Positions 16,262 through 24,801 of a DNA stretch of 64,000 nt are shown in pieces. The notes under the pieces were generated by a model, which saw only the letters and a program-made list of their open reading frames with translations, did not search any database and had not been told where the DNA came from. The stretch's first letter is position 1, and each line of letters opens with the position of its first letter. This DNA is from Chloroflexota bacterium (GTDB lineage: Bacteria > Chloroflexota > UBA11872 > VXOZ01). A program made the position numbers and the translations under genes. The stretch is from the NCBI GenBank assembly GCA_012270555.1, contig JAAXIC010000018.1, positions 62,001-126,000 on the forward strand, in the 5' to 3' direction.

Positions 16262-18328
16262 ATGGGCACGCTCGTAGGTGTGGACATTGGCGGCACGTTT
16301 ACGGACGTGGTCGTGCTCGATGAAACGCGTGGCAATCTGCAAATCGGCAAAGTTGCTACCACGCCTGACGATCAGTCAACCGGCTTCATTACCGCCCTCG
16401 ACGGCCTGCGCGTCTCGTACCCCGACATCGATCTCGTCACTCACGGCACCACCGTCGCTACCAATGCCGTCCTGGAACGCGACGGCGGACGCTGCGGCCT
16501 GATCGCCACGCGGGGGTTCCGGGATATTCTGGAATTGCGCCGCCGCGACCGTCCCCACATGTACGGCCTCACCGGGTCTTTTGAACCCCTTATCCCTCGC
16601 GACCGCCGCCTCGAGGTGACCGAACGCATCGCCGCCGAGGGCACCGTGCTTACTCCTCTATGCGAAGAAGAGGTCTTGGAGGCGGGCAAACTGCTACTGG
16701 CGCAATGGGCAGAGGCGATTGTCATCAGCTTCATGAATTCTTACGCCAATCCTGAGCACGAGTTGCGCGCCAAGGAAATCCTGCAGGCCGAGTGGCCCCA
16801 CCTGTATGTGGTCACGTCGAGCGAGACGCTGCCGGTGTATCGTGAGTTCGAGCGCACGAGCACGGCGGTCGTGAACGCCTACGTCCAGCCGAACGTGGGC
16901 CAGTATCTGGAGCAGTTGGAAGAGCGGCTGAGCGAACGCGGGTACGGGAGCGATCTCTTCATCATGCAGTCGAATGGCGGCATGATGTCGGCTGCCTCCG
17001 TACGCAACTTGCCGCTCAACACCGTGCTGTCCGGTCCCGCGGCCGGCGTAATTGCCGCTACCCGGATCGCCGCTGAGAGCGGCTTTTCCAATCTCATTAC
17101 CTACGACATGGGCGGTACGAGCCTCGACGTATCGCTCGTGCAGGACGGCAAGCCCCTCCCGTCAAGCGGGATGGACTTGGAGTTCGGCATTCCGCTCATG
17201 GTCTCGATGATCGACATTCACACGATTGGCGCAGGCGGGGGGAGCATTGCGCGGATCGACCAAGGGGGCTTGCTGCAGGTGGGACCCCAAAGCGCCGGCG
17301 CGGAACCGGGGCCGGTCTGCTACGGCAAGAACGGCACGGCGCCGACGCTCACCGACGCCAATCTGATTCTCGGCAGAATCAACCCCAACTACCCGATTGC
17401 CGGCGTCGCTGGCGAGAAATTCGACGTGGCGGGCGCTCGTTCCGTCATATCAGAGACTATCGGCAAGCCGCTGGGCCTCTCCACCGAGCAGGCGGCGCAG
17501 GCAATCGTAACGGTTGCGAATAACCGCATTGCCGGCAGCCTGCGGCGGGTTTCCATTGACAAAGGTCACGACCCGCGGGAATTCGCCCTCTTCTCCTTTG
17601 GCGGCAGCGGGCCGCTGCACGTGGGGTACCTTCTCCGAGAGTTGAGCATCGGACAGGGCATCGTGCCGTACTATCCCGGTATTGCCTCCGCGTGGGGCTG
17701 CGTGATTGCCGACCGCAGGCATGACTTCGTGACGATGCAGAATTGCCTCCTCAGCGAGCTTGACCTTGCTGCGGTGGAGCAAACCTTCGCCGACCATCTG
17801 GCGGCAGGAGAAGAAATGCTCGCGGGTGAAAACGTGCCCTTGGAGCGCGTGACCGTGGTGCGAGAGGCGGATATTTCGTATGAGGGGCAGACCCACGTTA
17901 TCCGCACCGCTCTACCTTCAGGCAAACTCAGCCATGAGAACATCGCCGCGAGTTTCCGCAGCGCCTACTTGCAGCACTACGGCCGCGTGGAAGAGGGGTT
18001 TAGCGGTCTGGAAGAATTGCTGGCGCAAATCCCGATTCGCCTGCTCAACCTGCGAACTGCCGTTATCGGTGTCCGCGCGGGTGTGCGGCTAAAGGACTTT
18101 GTGAAAGCGCCCGAGACGACACTGGCGGAGGCACGCAAAGAGGAACGGAGCGTCTTCGTGGACGACGGACACATCACCTGCCCGGTGTATGACCGCGCTA
18201 AACTCCCTTGGGACGCGGTATTGTCCGGCCCGGCCCTCATCGAGCAACCGGACACGACCATCTGGCTGGAACCGTGGTGCCGTGCTACCGTAGCCGAGGG
18301 CGGCAGCTTGATGATAGAGGTAACGTGA
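16262..18328 (+). CDS. hyuA: Hydantoinase/oxoprolinase family protein, subunit A
   Basis: The 688-residue protein is the ATP-binding half of a hydantoinase A/B enzyme, which opens hydantoins, 5-oxoproline or acetone-type substrates depending on subfamily. It begins VGVDIGGTFTDVVVLDE (sugar-kinase/ASKHA fold), continues with HGTTVATNAVLERDG, the central hydantoinase A domain (SNGGMM, TYDMGGTSLDVSL, GAGGGSIA) and the DPREFALFSFGGSGPLH block. ATG 16262 is the first start giving the standard N-terminus. Subunit B follows one base after its stop. No hydantoin permease is nearby, so the substrate remains open. Confidence 0.92.
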   Translation: MGTLVGVDIGGTFTDVVVLDETRGNLQIGKVATTPDDQSTGFITALDGLRVSYPDIDLVTHGTTVATNAVLERDGGRCGLIATRGFRDILELRRRDRPHMYGLTGSFEPLIPRDRRLEVTERIAAEGTVLTPLCEEEVLEAGKLLLAQWAEAIVISFMNSYANPEHELRAKEILQAEWPHLYVVTSSETLPVYREFERTSTAVVNAYVQPNVGQYLEQLEERLSERGYGSDLFIMQSNGGMMSAASVRNLPLNTVLSGPAAGVIAATRIAAESGFSNLITYDMGGTSLDVSLVQDGKPLPSSGMDLEFGIPLMVSMIDIHTIGAGGGSIARIDQGGLLQVGPQSAGAEPGPVCYGKNGTAPTLTDANLILGRINPNYPIAGVAGEKFDVAGARSVISETIGKPLGLSTEQAAQAIVTVANNRIAGSLRRVSIDKGHDPREFALFSFGGSGPLHVGYLLRELSIGQGIVPYYPGIASAWGCVIADRRHDFVTMQNCLLSELDLAAVEQTFADHLAAGEEMLAGENVPLERVTVVREADISYEGQTHVIRTALPSGKLSHENIAASFRSAYLQHYGRVEEGFSGLEELLAQIPIRLLNLRTAVIGVRAGVRLKDFVKAPETTLAEARKEERSVFVDDGHITCPVYDRAKLPWDAVLSGPALIEQPDTTIWLEPWCRATVAEGGSLMIEVT

Positions 18329-18329
18329 C

Positions 18330-20060
18330 GTGGCCTTGGACCCCATCACATTGGCCGTCATACGCGGCGGTTTGGAACAGATCGCCGACGAGATGGACGC
18401 CACCTTAGAACGGATGGCGTTCTCGCCGGTCATCTCCGACGGATTCGACCGCGCCAGTGGCATCTACCACGTGCGCGACGGCGAGGTCATCATGCAGGGT
18501 CCGCGCGGCCTGCCGAACTTCATCTGCGTGATGGAGTTCACCGTGCGCTCCGTGATCGAACGCGTCAAGGACATCGCAGACGGCGATATCTACATCGTTA
18601 ACGATCCCTATCTTGGCGGCACCCACCTGATGGACGTCAAGATGGTGAGGCCGTTCTTCTATAAGGGCAAGCTCACGGCGTTCCTGGCGAATAGCGGCCA
18701 TTGGCCGGACATCGGCGGGCGGGTACCGGGCGGTTTTTCCACGCGGGCGACGGAGATCTATCAGGAAGGGTTGCGTCTGCCGCCGGTGCGCATCATGGAC
18801 GGAGGCAAGCTGAATCAAGACGTGCTTGATGTGATCTTGCACAACGTGCGCGTTTCGGCCGAGCGGCAGGGCGACATCATCGCGAAGATCACCGCCCTCA
18901 ATCTGGGCGCCGACCGCCTGACCAAGCTCCTCGACCGCTATGGGGAAGCGACGGTTTTCGAGGCCGTGGATGAGATGAAAGCGCGCTCTGAGCGGCTCAT
19001 GCGCAGCCACATCGAGACCATTCCCGACGGCACATATGAGTTTACCGACTACATCGATAGCGACGGCGTGGAATGGGAGCCGCTGGCGCTCCGCTTGAAG
19101 CTGACAGTGAGCGGCAGCGACGTCCACGTGGATTTCTCCGAAAGCAGCCCTCCGTGCCGAGGCCCGCTCAATAGCGTCTTTAGCACGACGTTGGCCGGCG
19201 TGTTTATCACCTTCAAGCACATCTTCCCCGACGTGCCCATTAACGCGGGGTGTTTTGTGCCAATCAAGGTGAACATACCCACGACGACGTTCCTGCACGC
19301 CCAGCCGCCGCGTCCCGTGGCCGGTTGCGCCGCCGAAGTCTGCCAGCGGGTGATCGACGTCATGCTCGGCGCGCTGAGCCAGGCGATTCCGGACAATGCC
19401 TACGCCGCGCCCATGGGCACGGTGACGAACCTCTCGGTCGGCGGGGAGAATCCCGGGAAAGGCTACTACGTCTTCTACTCATTTATCGGCGGCGGTTACG
19501 GCGGCAATTTCCTCACCGACGGGCTGATCAACGGCAACCCGACTATTGCTGTCGCGCGCACCCAGGCGCTTGAGATCTTCGAGTTTCGCTACCCGGTGCT
19601 CTTTAACCGGTATACCATTCGCGAAGGCTCGGGAGGCGCGGGCAAGCGGCGCGGCGGCTATGGTGTCATCTTCGAGTTTCAGATACGGGACGGCAACGCC
19701 AGCGCGTCGTTGCTCGGTGAACGGGGACGCTTCGCGCCCTTCGGCATACTGGGCGGTCAGTCGGCGCAGTCGGCGGAGCACGTGTTCACGCTACGGGGCG
19801 AAGAATACAGACCGGAGCACGTCACGAAAGACGAGAATGTCCACATGGAGCTGGGCGACGTGCTCAGCTTGCGGACGCCGGGCGGCGGCGGCTACGGCGA
19901 TCCTTTCGAGCGGCCTGTGGAACTCGTGCTCCAAGACGTGCGGCGCGGCTACTACGACCGCGCTACGGCCTTGCGGGAGTACGGTGTGCGGATTGAGCCG
20001 GATGCTTGGGTGGTGGACGTGGACTCGACGCGTATGCTGCGCAGGCGTGAACGCGAATAA
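18330..20060 (+). CDS. hyuB: Hydantoinase/oxoprolinase family protein, subunit B
   Basis: The 576-residue partner of the preceding gene starts with GTG one base after the upstream stop, so the two subunits are made together. Family landmarks are LDPITLAVIRGGLEQIADEM at the N-terminus, the metal-site region NDPYLGGTHLMDVK, HWPDIGGRVPGG, the central PINAGCFVPI and GGGYGG with the C-terminal TPGGGGYGDPFERP. Length is typical. It probably contributes the catalytic site of the ATP-driven ring-opening reaction. Nothing else in the cluster hints at the exact substrate. Confidence 0.92.
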   Translation: MALDPITLAVIRGGLEQIADEMDATLERMAFSPVISDGFDRASGIYHVRDGEVIMQGPRGLPNFICVMEFTVRSVIERVKDIADGDIYIVNDPYLGGTHLMDVKMVRPFFYKGKLTAFLANSGHWPDIGGRVPGGFSTRATEIYQEGLRLPPVRIMDGGKLNQDVLDVILHNVRVSAERQGDIIAKITALNLGADRLTKLLDRYGEATVFEAVDEMKARSERLMRSHIETIPDGTYEFTDYIDSDGVEWEPLALRLKLTVSGSDVHVDFSESSPPCRGPLNSVFSTTLAGVFITFKHIFPDVPINAGCFVPIKVNIPTTTFLHAQPPRPVAGCAAEVCQRVIDVMLGALSQAIPDNAYAAPMGTVTNLSVGGENPGKGYYVFYSFIGGGYGGNFLTDGLINGNPTIAVARTQALEIFEFRYPVLFNRYTIREGSGGAGKRRGGYGVIFEFQIRDGNASASLLGERGRFAPFGILGGQSAQSAEHVFTLRGEEYRPEHVTKDENVHMELGDVLSLRTPGGGGYGDPFERPVELVLQDVRRGYYDRATALREYGVRIEPDAWVVDVDSTRMLRRRERE

Positions 20061-20382
20061 TTCTCGGTAAGTCGCCGCTCTCCATCGCTCCCGCTCTGCT
20101 GATGACTTAGCGTCAAGGTCAGCGCGCCGGGTGGTACCGCACAGGCAGATGTTGCCGGGCGTGCCGATGGTCTTTCAAACTCTAGAGATCCGCAGGCACA
20201 ACCGGAAACGCATAGAGTTCGTCCCCCGTACCACGTTCAACCGCTCACTGAGGCGGCATCGGTTCAGAAGACCGCTGGCACGTGCGGACTATGGCAGCGC
20301 ACGCCAGATTTCGCTACAGTATAGGCAGGCACGAGCAGGGTAGCGATGGGTGCCGGAACTGTGACTGGAGAGGAGCGCGCGC
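20061..20382. other. Intergenic spacer without a recognisable gene
   Basis: This 322-bp stretch separates hyuB from the lipoprotein triplet. A GGGTGGTACCGC string at 20129-20140 resembles the T-box core but no T-box architecture supports it. The last 20 bases hold the ribosome site GGAGAGGAG of the next gene. No promoter is convincing by eye. Confidence 0.5.
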
Positions 20383-20826
20383 GTGAGGGTTTGGAGCAAG
20401 GCGCTTGCGGTCTGCTTACTTGCGCTTGCCTTCATCGGTTGCGGTGAGCAAGGCGAGGACGAGCCCACGCCAATGCCGACGGTTGCGGCGACGGTACAAC
20501 CTGCGCCTACGGCGACACCTGTTGCCGCGGCCGAGCCAACCGCGACGCCCGCGCCTGAAGCCGCGTCTTCATCTGCGGTGGAGGCAGTGGCGGCGGACCC
20601 CACACCCGTGCCGCCAACGCGGACCCAGAGCATCATCTTCTTTGACCTCACGGAAATCGAGAAGACCTGCCCGGGGTATCAGGAATTCTCCGGCTTCCGC
20701 CAAACCGTCTCCCAGGTCAAGATTACGTGCACCGGGCCCGGGGTTGAGACGGTGTATTTTGTGGACCTGGACAACCTTGTCGTGACGGGCATACGCGTAC
20801 CGCTGCTCGAGCCGGAATTACCGTAG
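20383..20826 (+). CDS. Small lipoprotein of an unnamed family, paralogue 1 of 3
   Basis: A 147-residue protein with lipobox FIGC (Cys20), a Pro/Thr/Ala-rich spacer of about 60 residues and a compact C-terminal domain of about 65 residues. The domain reads IIFFDLTEIEKTCPGY, then RQTVSQVKITCTGPG, VETVYFVDLDN and VTGIRVP. The two Cys (in TCPGY and ITCT) are shared by all three neighbours and could form a disulfide on the cell surface. GTG start with GGAGAGGAG upstream. I know of no named family; the length and linker resemble surface-anchored small lipoproteins. It is followed after 47 bases by paralogue 2. Confidence 0.75.
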   Translation: MRVWSKALAVCLLALAFIGCGEQGEDEPTPMPTVAATVQPAPTATPVAAAEPTATPAPEAASSSAVEAVAADPTPVPPTRTQSIIFFDLTEIEKTCPGYQEFSGFRQTVSQVKITCTGPGVETVYFVDLDNLVVTGIRVPLLEPELP

Positions 20827-20873
20827 ATAGCATGGTCTGGCCGTAGTCGTGCAGTCACAATACGGGGCGTGTC

Positions 20874-21281
20874 GTGAAGCTGCTGTGCACTCTTCTCCTC
20901 TTGGTTCTGGTCGCAGCGCTGAGCGGCTGCGGCGGCCTTGTCGGAGACAGCCGCCAGCCGGCAGCGGAAGCGACGCCTGTGGCCGCTCCCGCCCTGGCGC
21001 CGCAGCCCACGCCCTCGCCGGCGCTCGCGCTTGGCTTGCGCAAGCAGGGCATCGTCTTTCACGACCTCACTCAGAGCGAGCAGGTGTGCCCCGGCTTTGC
21101 GGAGATCTTGGCGCCGGTAGAGGTCTCCCCTGAGCAAATCGGCGATAGGGATACGGAGGTTGTGCGGCAGGTGCGGCTGATCTGCACGAATGAGGAGAAG
21201 GGGACGGTCTACTTCGTAGATTTGGAAAACCAGACCATCACCGTAACTCGCAAGCCGCCCCCGATCCCGGGGATGCCGTAA
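20874..21281 (+). CDS. Small lipoprotein of an unnamed family, paralogue 2 of 3
   Basis: A 135-residue relative of both neighbours: lipobox LSGC (Cys19), a shorter Ala/Pro linker and the same C-terminal domain with GIVFHDLTQSEQVCPGF, VRLICTNEEKG, TVYFVDLENQ and ITVTRKP. An insertion of about ten residues (VSPEQIGDRDTEVV) lengthens the middle of the domain relative to the other two. The two domain cysteines are kept. GTG start; the next gene begins four bases after its stop, so they are one transcription unit. Function unknown. Confidence 0.75.
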   Translation: MKLLCTLLLLVLVAALSGCGGLVGDSRQPAAEATPVAAPALAPQPTPSPALALGLRKQGIVFHDLTQSEQVCPGFAEILAPVEVSPEQIGDRDTEVVRQVRLICTNEEKGTVYFVDLENQTITVTRKPPPIPGMP

Positions 21282-21285
21282 TCCG

Positions 21286-21648
21286 ATGGCTATGCTCTGC
21301 CGTCAGGGACTCGTGCTGCTCTGCCTTCTGCTGGTGCTGGCCGGTTGCCGAGGCGCGCCGCTGGCAGCAACGCCCGCGTCTCCTCCGACTGCGACGGCAG
21401 CCGCGTCGCCTGCGCCAACTCCATCACCCCAGCCCTGGCCGGAAGGCGTGCTCTTCTACGAAATAGAGGAACCGGAGCAGACCTGCCTGGGTTACCAGGA
21501 ATACCTCTCGCTGCGTGAGACCATCACGCAGATCAAGATTGTCTGTACACAAGAAGGCGTCGAGACCGTCTACTTCATCGATACGGAGAAACAGACCGTA
21601 ACCGTCGTGCGCATACCCATTCCTCTGACGAATAAACCGGAAGAGTAG
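21286..21648 (+). CDS. Small lipoprotein of an unnamed family, paralogue 3 of 3
   Basis: The 120-residue third member has lipobox LAGC (Cys21), a short Ala/Thr/Pro linker and the domain GVLFYEIEEPEQTCLGY, RETITQIKIVCTQEG, VETVYFIDTEKQ and VTVVRIPIP. Its core is closest to paralogue 1 (R-T-hydrophobic-x-Q-hydrophobic-K-I-x-C-T). It lies four bases behind paralogue 2 and ends the cluster. Tandem triplication with divergence suggests selected variation of a surface domain, but no partner gene reveals the role. Confidence 0.75.
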   Translation: MAMLCRQGLVLLCLLLVLAGCRGAPLAATPASPPTATAAASPAPTPSPQPWPEGVLFYEIEEPEQTCLGYQEYLSLRETITQIKIVCTQEGVETVYFIDTEKQTVTVVRIPIPLTNKPEE

Positions 21649-21708
21649 GGCTGCCTTTTAGGCTGAAAAGAGTTCGCTGCACTCGCGCTACGATTTCCTC
21701 CCCTCTCT

Positions 21709-21790
21709 AGGAATCCTTTGCGATACTCTGACGAGGGTCTGCAAATAGGCTGGAACGGTGAAGATTTCCCCTCTCCCCAGGGAGAGGGAT
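21709..21790. repeat. MITE-like repeat, diverged copy
   Basis: The left end AGGAATCCTTTGCGATACTC is a mutated form of AGGAGACCTTTGCGTAAC. It is followed by TCTGCAAATAGGCTGGAACG, GTGAAGATTTCCCCTC and the CCCAGGGAGAGGG hairpin, matching the inverted element at 63600-63745 over most of its length. The rest of the 528-bp spacer to 22176 holds no gene that I can support; it contains a CCGCGG-CTAGGA-CCGCGG hairpin near 22006-22022. Confidence 0.6.
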
Positions 21791-22176
21791 TCTTCTCGCT
21801 TGCCGCAAGGATTGTGCAGGGTTTCCAATGCTGGCAGCGTCGACAGAATTGACTCTCGCAACCCAATTCTGAGATACTATCCTTCACAATGGTTGTCGAC
21901 AGAGAATATACAGCTCTGCCGCATATATTGTTTACGCTGTCAGTCGTGAAAGTCCGAATGTCTGGCTGACGTTTCCCGCCCCCAATGCTGAAGACCCCCG
22001 CGCCCGCGGCTAGGACCGCGGAACGATGGGGCGGCTGTCTTCACAGGCTGAACTGCCCTTCGCTCCGTACTCTTCGCTTTAAAGTGGAAGACTTACTCCC
22101 TTGCCTGATTCGCAGCCAGACCGCAGGTGAATGACCCTAGACTGATGTTGAAAAGGAGGTCAAAGCAAACGCCACC

Positions 22177-23004
22177 ATGATTTACCCGACATCGGCGACG
22201 CCCGACTACACGATGGGCTACGGCAAAGCAATCCTGGAGACCCAGTTGCGGGCTACGGCGGAAACCAGTGCCGAGTTTCTGATCCCCTACCTCAAACCCG
22301 GCCATCGTCTGCTGGACTTTGGCTGTGGGCCGGGCACCATATCGGTGGGCTTGGCCCAAGCCGTAGCGCCTGGCGAGATGCACGGCGTGGACATGGAAGA
22401 GTCTCTGATTGAACAGGCGCGGTCTGTGGCCGCGTCGCAGAGCCAGGCTAACGCCATATTTCACGTTGGCGACGTAACCGATCTTCAGTTCGAGGACAGT
22501 TTCTTCGATGTCGCGCACTGTCGCAGCGTACTGATGCACGTCCCGGACACCGCGGCCGTGCTGTCCGAGGTCAAACGCGTCCTGAAGCCCGGCGGCATCA
22601 TAGCCTGCCGTGAGATGATCTGCGAGTCGGCCTTCACGTATCCTGACTTCGGCATCCTGAGAAGGTCGTGGGATATGTTCGAAGATCTGCTGACGGCAGA
22701 TGATGGGCATCCGCAGATGGGCAAGGAGATGAAGGGTCATATCCTGGCGGCCGGGTTTACCGACCTCCGCATGAGCGCCTCTTTTAGCATTTACACCTCT
22801 CCCGAGGGAATCGCTTCCATCTATCGCTTGGTCAGCCAGTGGCTCTTGTCGCCCGAAATCGCGGAAGCGGCCATAAAGTACGGGGCGTCATCGGAGAAGC
22901 TGGTCTGCGATTTGAAAGTTGCCTATGATCGGTGGAAGGAGCATCCTGGCGCCCTCCTTTCCTTTGCCTACGGCGAAGCCATCGCCCAAAAGCCGCTCTC
23001 CTGA
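22177..23004 (+). CDS. Class I SAM-dependent methyltransferase (UbiE/Methyltransf_11 type)
   Basis: The 275-residue protein has motif I as LLDFGCGPGTISVGLA, motif II GVDMEESLIEQA, motif III FHVGDVTDLQFEDSFFDV and LMHVPDTAAVLSEVKRVLKPGG, the standard order of Methyltransf_11 enzymes that act on small lipophilic or polar metabolites. A C-terminal helical region (about residues 180-275) would cap the substrate site. The ATG is used because no other start fits, but the good AAAAGGAGGT lies about 18 bases upstream, further than normal. It stands as a single gene. The substrate is unknown. Confidence 0.85.
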   Translation: MIYPTSATPDYTMGYGKAILETQLRATAETSAEFLIPYLKPGHRLLDFGCGPGTISVGLAQAVAPGEMHGVDMEESLIEQARSVAASQSQANAIFHVGDVTDLQFEDSFFDVAHCRSVLMHVPDTAAVLSEVKRVLKPGGIIACREMICESAFTYPDFGILRRSWDMFEDLLTADDGHPQMGKEMKGHILAAGFTDLRMSASFSIYTSPEGIASIYRLVSQWLLSPEIAEAAIKYGASSEKLVCDLKVAYDRWKEHPGALLSFAYGEAIAQKPLS

Positions 23005-23147
23005 CGGAAAAGGCCGGTAGCCGTCCCCAGATCCGACGACGCAGCTATTCAGTTCGTCCGGCACTTTCGACGCACTGTCCCCTTCGCTTCCGGCAGAAGA
23101 ATGCGCCTGAAAGCCGACTTTCATTCGCCGCCCGCACGAAGGATTGT

Positions 23148-23177
23148 AGATATGGTAACAAATATGTTACCATATCT
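23148..23177. promoter_or_regulatory. Operator palindrome of the toxin-antitoxin operon
   Basis: AGATATGGTAAC and its exact reverse complement are separated by six bases (AAATAT). The palindrome ends three bases before the ATG of the toxin gene. This is where the antitoxin of an autoregulated module is expected to bind, and it would block both transcription and ribosome loading. Confidence 0.75.
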
Positions 23178-23180
23178 TAT

Positions 23181-23357
23181 ATGATCGAGATCAGAGAATA
23201 CGTCGTCGGCCCAGGTTACAGGATCTACTTCGGCAGGGACGGAGACACTTTGGTAGTCCTTCTCGGCGGTGGAACGAAAGCGCGCCAGCAGAGGGACATC
23301 GAAAGTGCCCGCGAACTCTGGCGCGAGTATAGGCGCCGCAAGCAGCAGGAGGCATGA
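23181..23357 (+). CDS. Shortened HigB/RelE-like toxin (addiction module killer protein family)
   Basis: The 58-residue product carries the C-terminal half of a phage-derived Gp49/HigB-like killer protein: GPGYRIYF, DTLVVLLGGG, and TKARQQRDIESARELWREY. Usual members have about 95-105 residues, with 40 or so residues between the opening MIEIR and GPGYRIYF; here these are joined almost directly (MIEIREYVVGPGYRIYF). RelE-fold toxins cut mRNA on the ribosome and need the C-terminal strand present here, but the missing helices suggest it is weak or inactive. A clean operator precedes it, and the antitoxin gene starts three bases after its stop. The frame is open further upstream without a start context. 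Confidence 0.75.
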   Translation: MIEIREYVVGPGYRIYFGRDGDTLVVLLGGGTKARQQRDIESARELWREYRRRKQQEA

Positions 23358-23360
23358 AAG

Positions 23361-23678
23361 ATGCCGCTCACCCGTGACTTCAAGGACACCGTGCAGACCC
23401 GCGCCGCGCGCGACCCGGCATTTCGGGAAGGGCTGCTCAAGGAAGGTGTCGAGTGCCTGCTTGCCGGGGATGTCGATACGGGCAAAATCGTGCTGCGTGA
23501 CTACATCAACGCCACCATCGGGTTCGAGGAGCTTGGTGCCCTCACCGGCAAGCCGCCCAAAAGTCTGATGCGCATGTTCGGGCCGTCCGGCAACCCCCAT
23601 GCGCGCAATCTATTCGAGGTCATCAGCCGCATCCAGCAGCACGAGGGTGTCCAACTCGAAGTGGTCGCCGTGCGGTAA
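23361..23678 (+). CDS. HigA-like antitoxin / helix-turn-helix regulator
   Basis: The 105-residue protein has the form of addiction-module antidotes paired with HigB-like toxins: an N-terminal helix (FKDTVQTRAARDPAFREGLLKEGVECLLAGD), then a predicted helix-turn-helix (TIGFEELGALTGKPPKSLMRMFGPSGNPHARNLFEVI in shorter blocks: FEELGALTGKPPKSLMRMF and NPHARNLFEVISRIQ). It should neutralise the toxin and repress the operon through the palindrome at 23148. The start overlaps the GGAGGCATGAAAG ribosome region at the toxin's end, so the two are translationally coupled. Confidence 0.82.
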   Translation: MPLTRDFKDTVQTRAARDPAFREGLLKEGVECLLAGDVDTGKIVLRDYINATIGFEELGALTGKPPKSLMRMFGPSGNPHARNLFEVISRIQQHEGVQLEVVAVR

Positions 23679-23923
23679 GCGATGGGTCTCCGGCTGAACC
23701 GCGCGGTCCGGATCGGAAAGGAACCCGTGCTCACACCATTCTCGGTTGTCGAGGGTTATCGCATTGACCGCTTTGACAATGTGGCCACCACGACTTACGT
23801 GGACCTTCGGCACCCTGGATGCGCAGCACTCCCGTTCCCAGCAGCCACAGCCTCTCTGGACAGGCTGTTTGGGTTATGCTACTGACAATCCGACCGAGTG
23901 TGAATGGACCCCATGCGACCCCC

Positions 23924-24550
23924 ATGAGTACTCACGTTTTTCGTAGCTATGTGGCTGCCTACGAAGATTCGGGCGGCGATCGGCTGGGGCTGTTTACGCT
24001 CATGGCCGAGCGCTTTGACTGCAGGAGCGCGCTCTATCCGGGCAGTTTCGATCACGTTACGCCGGCGTTTGTCTTCCCTGTCACCTGCTTTGTGGATATG
24101 GATACGGAGGCGGCCCGCTTCTTTGCCGATCCGGGCGTGAAGGAACTCGTGGCGCTACGGAAAGTCTACGCGGAAGCGCCGCGCATCCGCTTTTGTGAGA
24201 CTGACTACGAGCGGGGCTTGCCGGAAGCTGAAGCGAGCTTCGATCTGCTAATTTCGCTGAATGCCGGGTTTGTCTCACAGCATTGCAAGCAGTACTTGAA
24301 GGTGGGAGGCATACTCTTGGTCAATAACCTGCACGGTGACGCGAGCATGGCGCGGCTCGATTCGGACTATGTGCTCGTGGGCGCGATCAACCGCCGCGGC
24401 GCGCGGTTCAGCTTGGTGGAAAAAGACCTCTCGACCTACTTTGTGCCCAAGCGGGATGTCGAAGTCACACAGGAACATCTGGCGCGCACCAGGCGAGGTG
24501 TAGCGTTTACGCGCCGCGCCTTTGCATACGCCTTTCAGCGGGTGCGCTAG
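23924..24550 (+). CDS. Hypothetical protein with a methyltransferase-like Rossmann core
   Basis: I cannot name the family with confidence. The 208-residue protein has alternating beta strands and helices: FVFPVTCFVDMDTEAARFF, a segment ending RIRFCETDYERGLP, FDLLISLNAGFVSQHCKQYL and KVGGILLVNNLHGDA, which resemble motifs II-IV of class I methyltransferases, while a glycine-rich motif I is not visible. A basic C-terminal part (RRGVAFTRRAFAYAF) follows. ATG 23924 is chosen because it starts the recognisable sequence; the frame extends about 35 codons upstream without a ribosome site. It may be a degenerate or non-SAM relative. Confidence 0.6.
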   Translation: MSTHVFRSYVAAYEDSGGDRLGLFTLMAERFDCRSALYPGSFDHVTPAFVFPVTCFVDMDTEAARFFADPGVKELVALRKVYAEAPRIRFCETDYERGLPEAEASFDLLISLNAGFVSQHCKQYLKVGGILLVNNLHGDASMARLDSDYVLVGAINRRGARFSLVEKDLSTYFVPKRDVEVTQEHLARTRRGVAFTRRAFAYAFQRVR

Positions 24551-24801
24551 CTCCAGCCCTAAGAGGGGCCTAGCGTCGCGCAAGATGGCTCCGGTCGCAC
24601 CAGAATAAGAAGAACCGCGTATTCACGTGTGCACTGTGCGTCAGATCACGGTCTCGCTTGTTCCTTGAAAGATCTAAGGGGCCGGCTTTGCCATTTACCA
24701 ATCTTTGAGAGAAGGAAGTAACGCGCTTGGGTGAACGGCGCGCGCTTTGTAGGCGGGAGAGTCGTGTGATCGTGCCGGGTAAGGCAAGAGAGTAACGGGT
24801 G

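Noticed and set aside
20129..20140. T-box-like GGGTGGTACCGC string upstream of the lipoprotein triplet
   Set aside because: Only the short core matches. There is no specifier stem, no terminator with T-run behind it, and the downstream genes are not amino acid or tRNA synthetase genes.
21649..22176. Possible small genes or RNAs in the spacer before the methyltransferase
   Set aside because: Open frames are short, overlap a repeat and lack ribosome sites. No tRNA cloverleaf or known RNA motif could be drawn.
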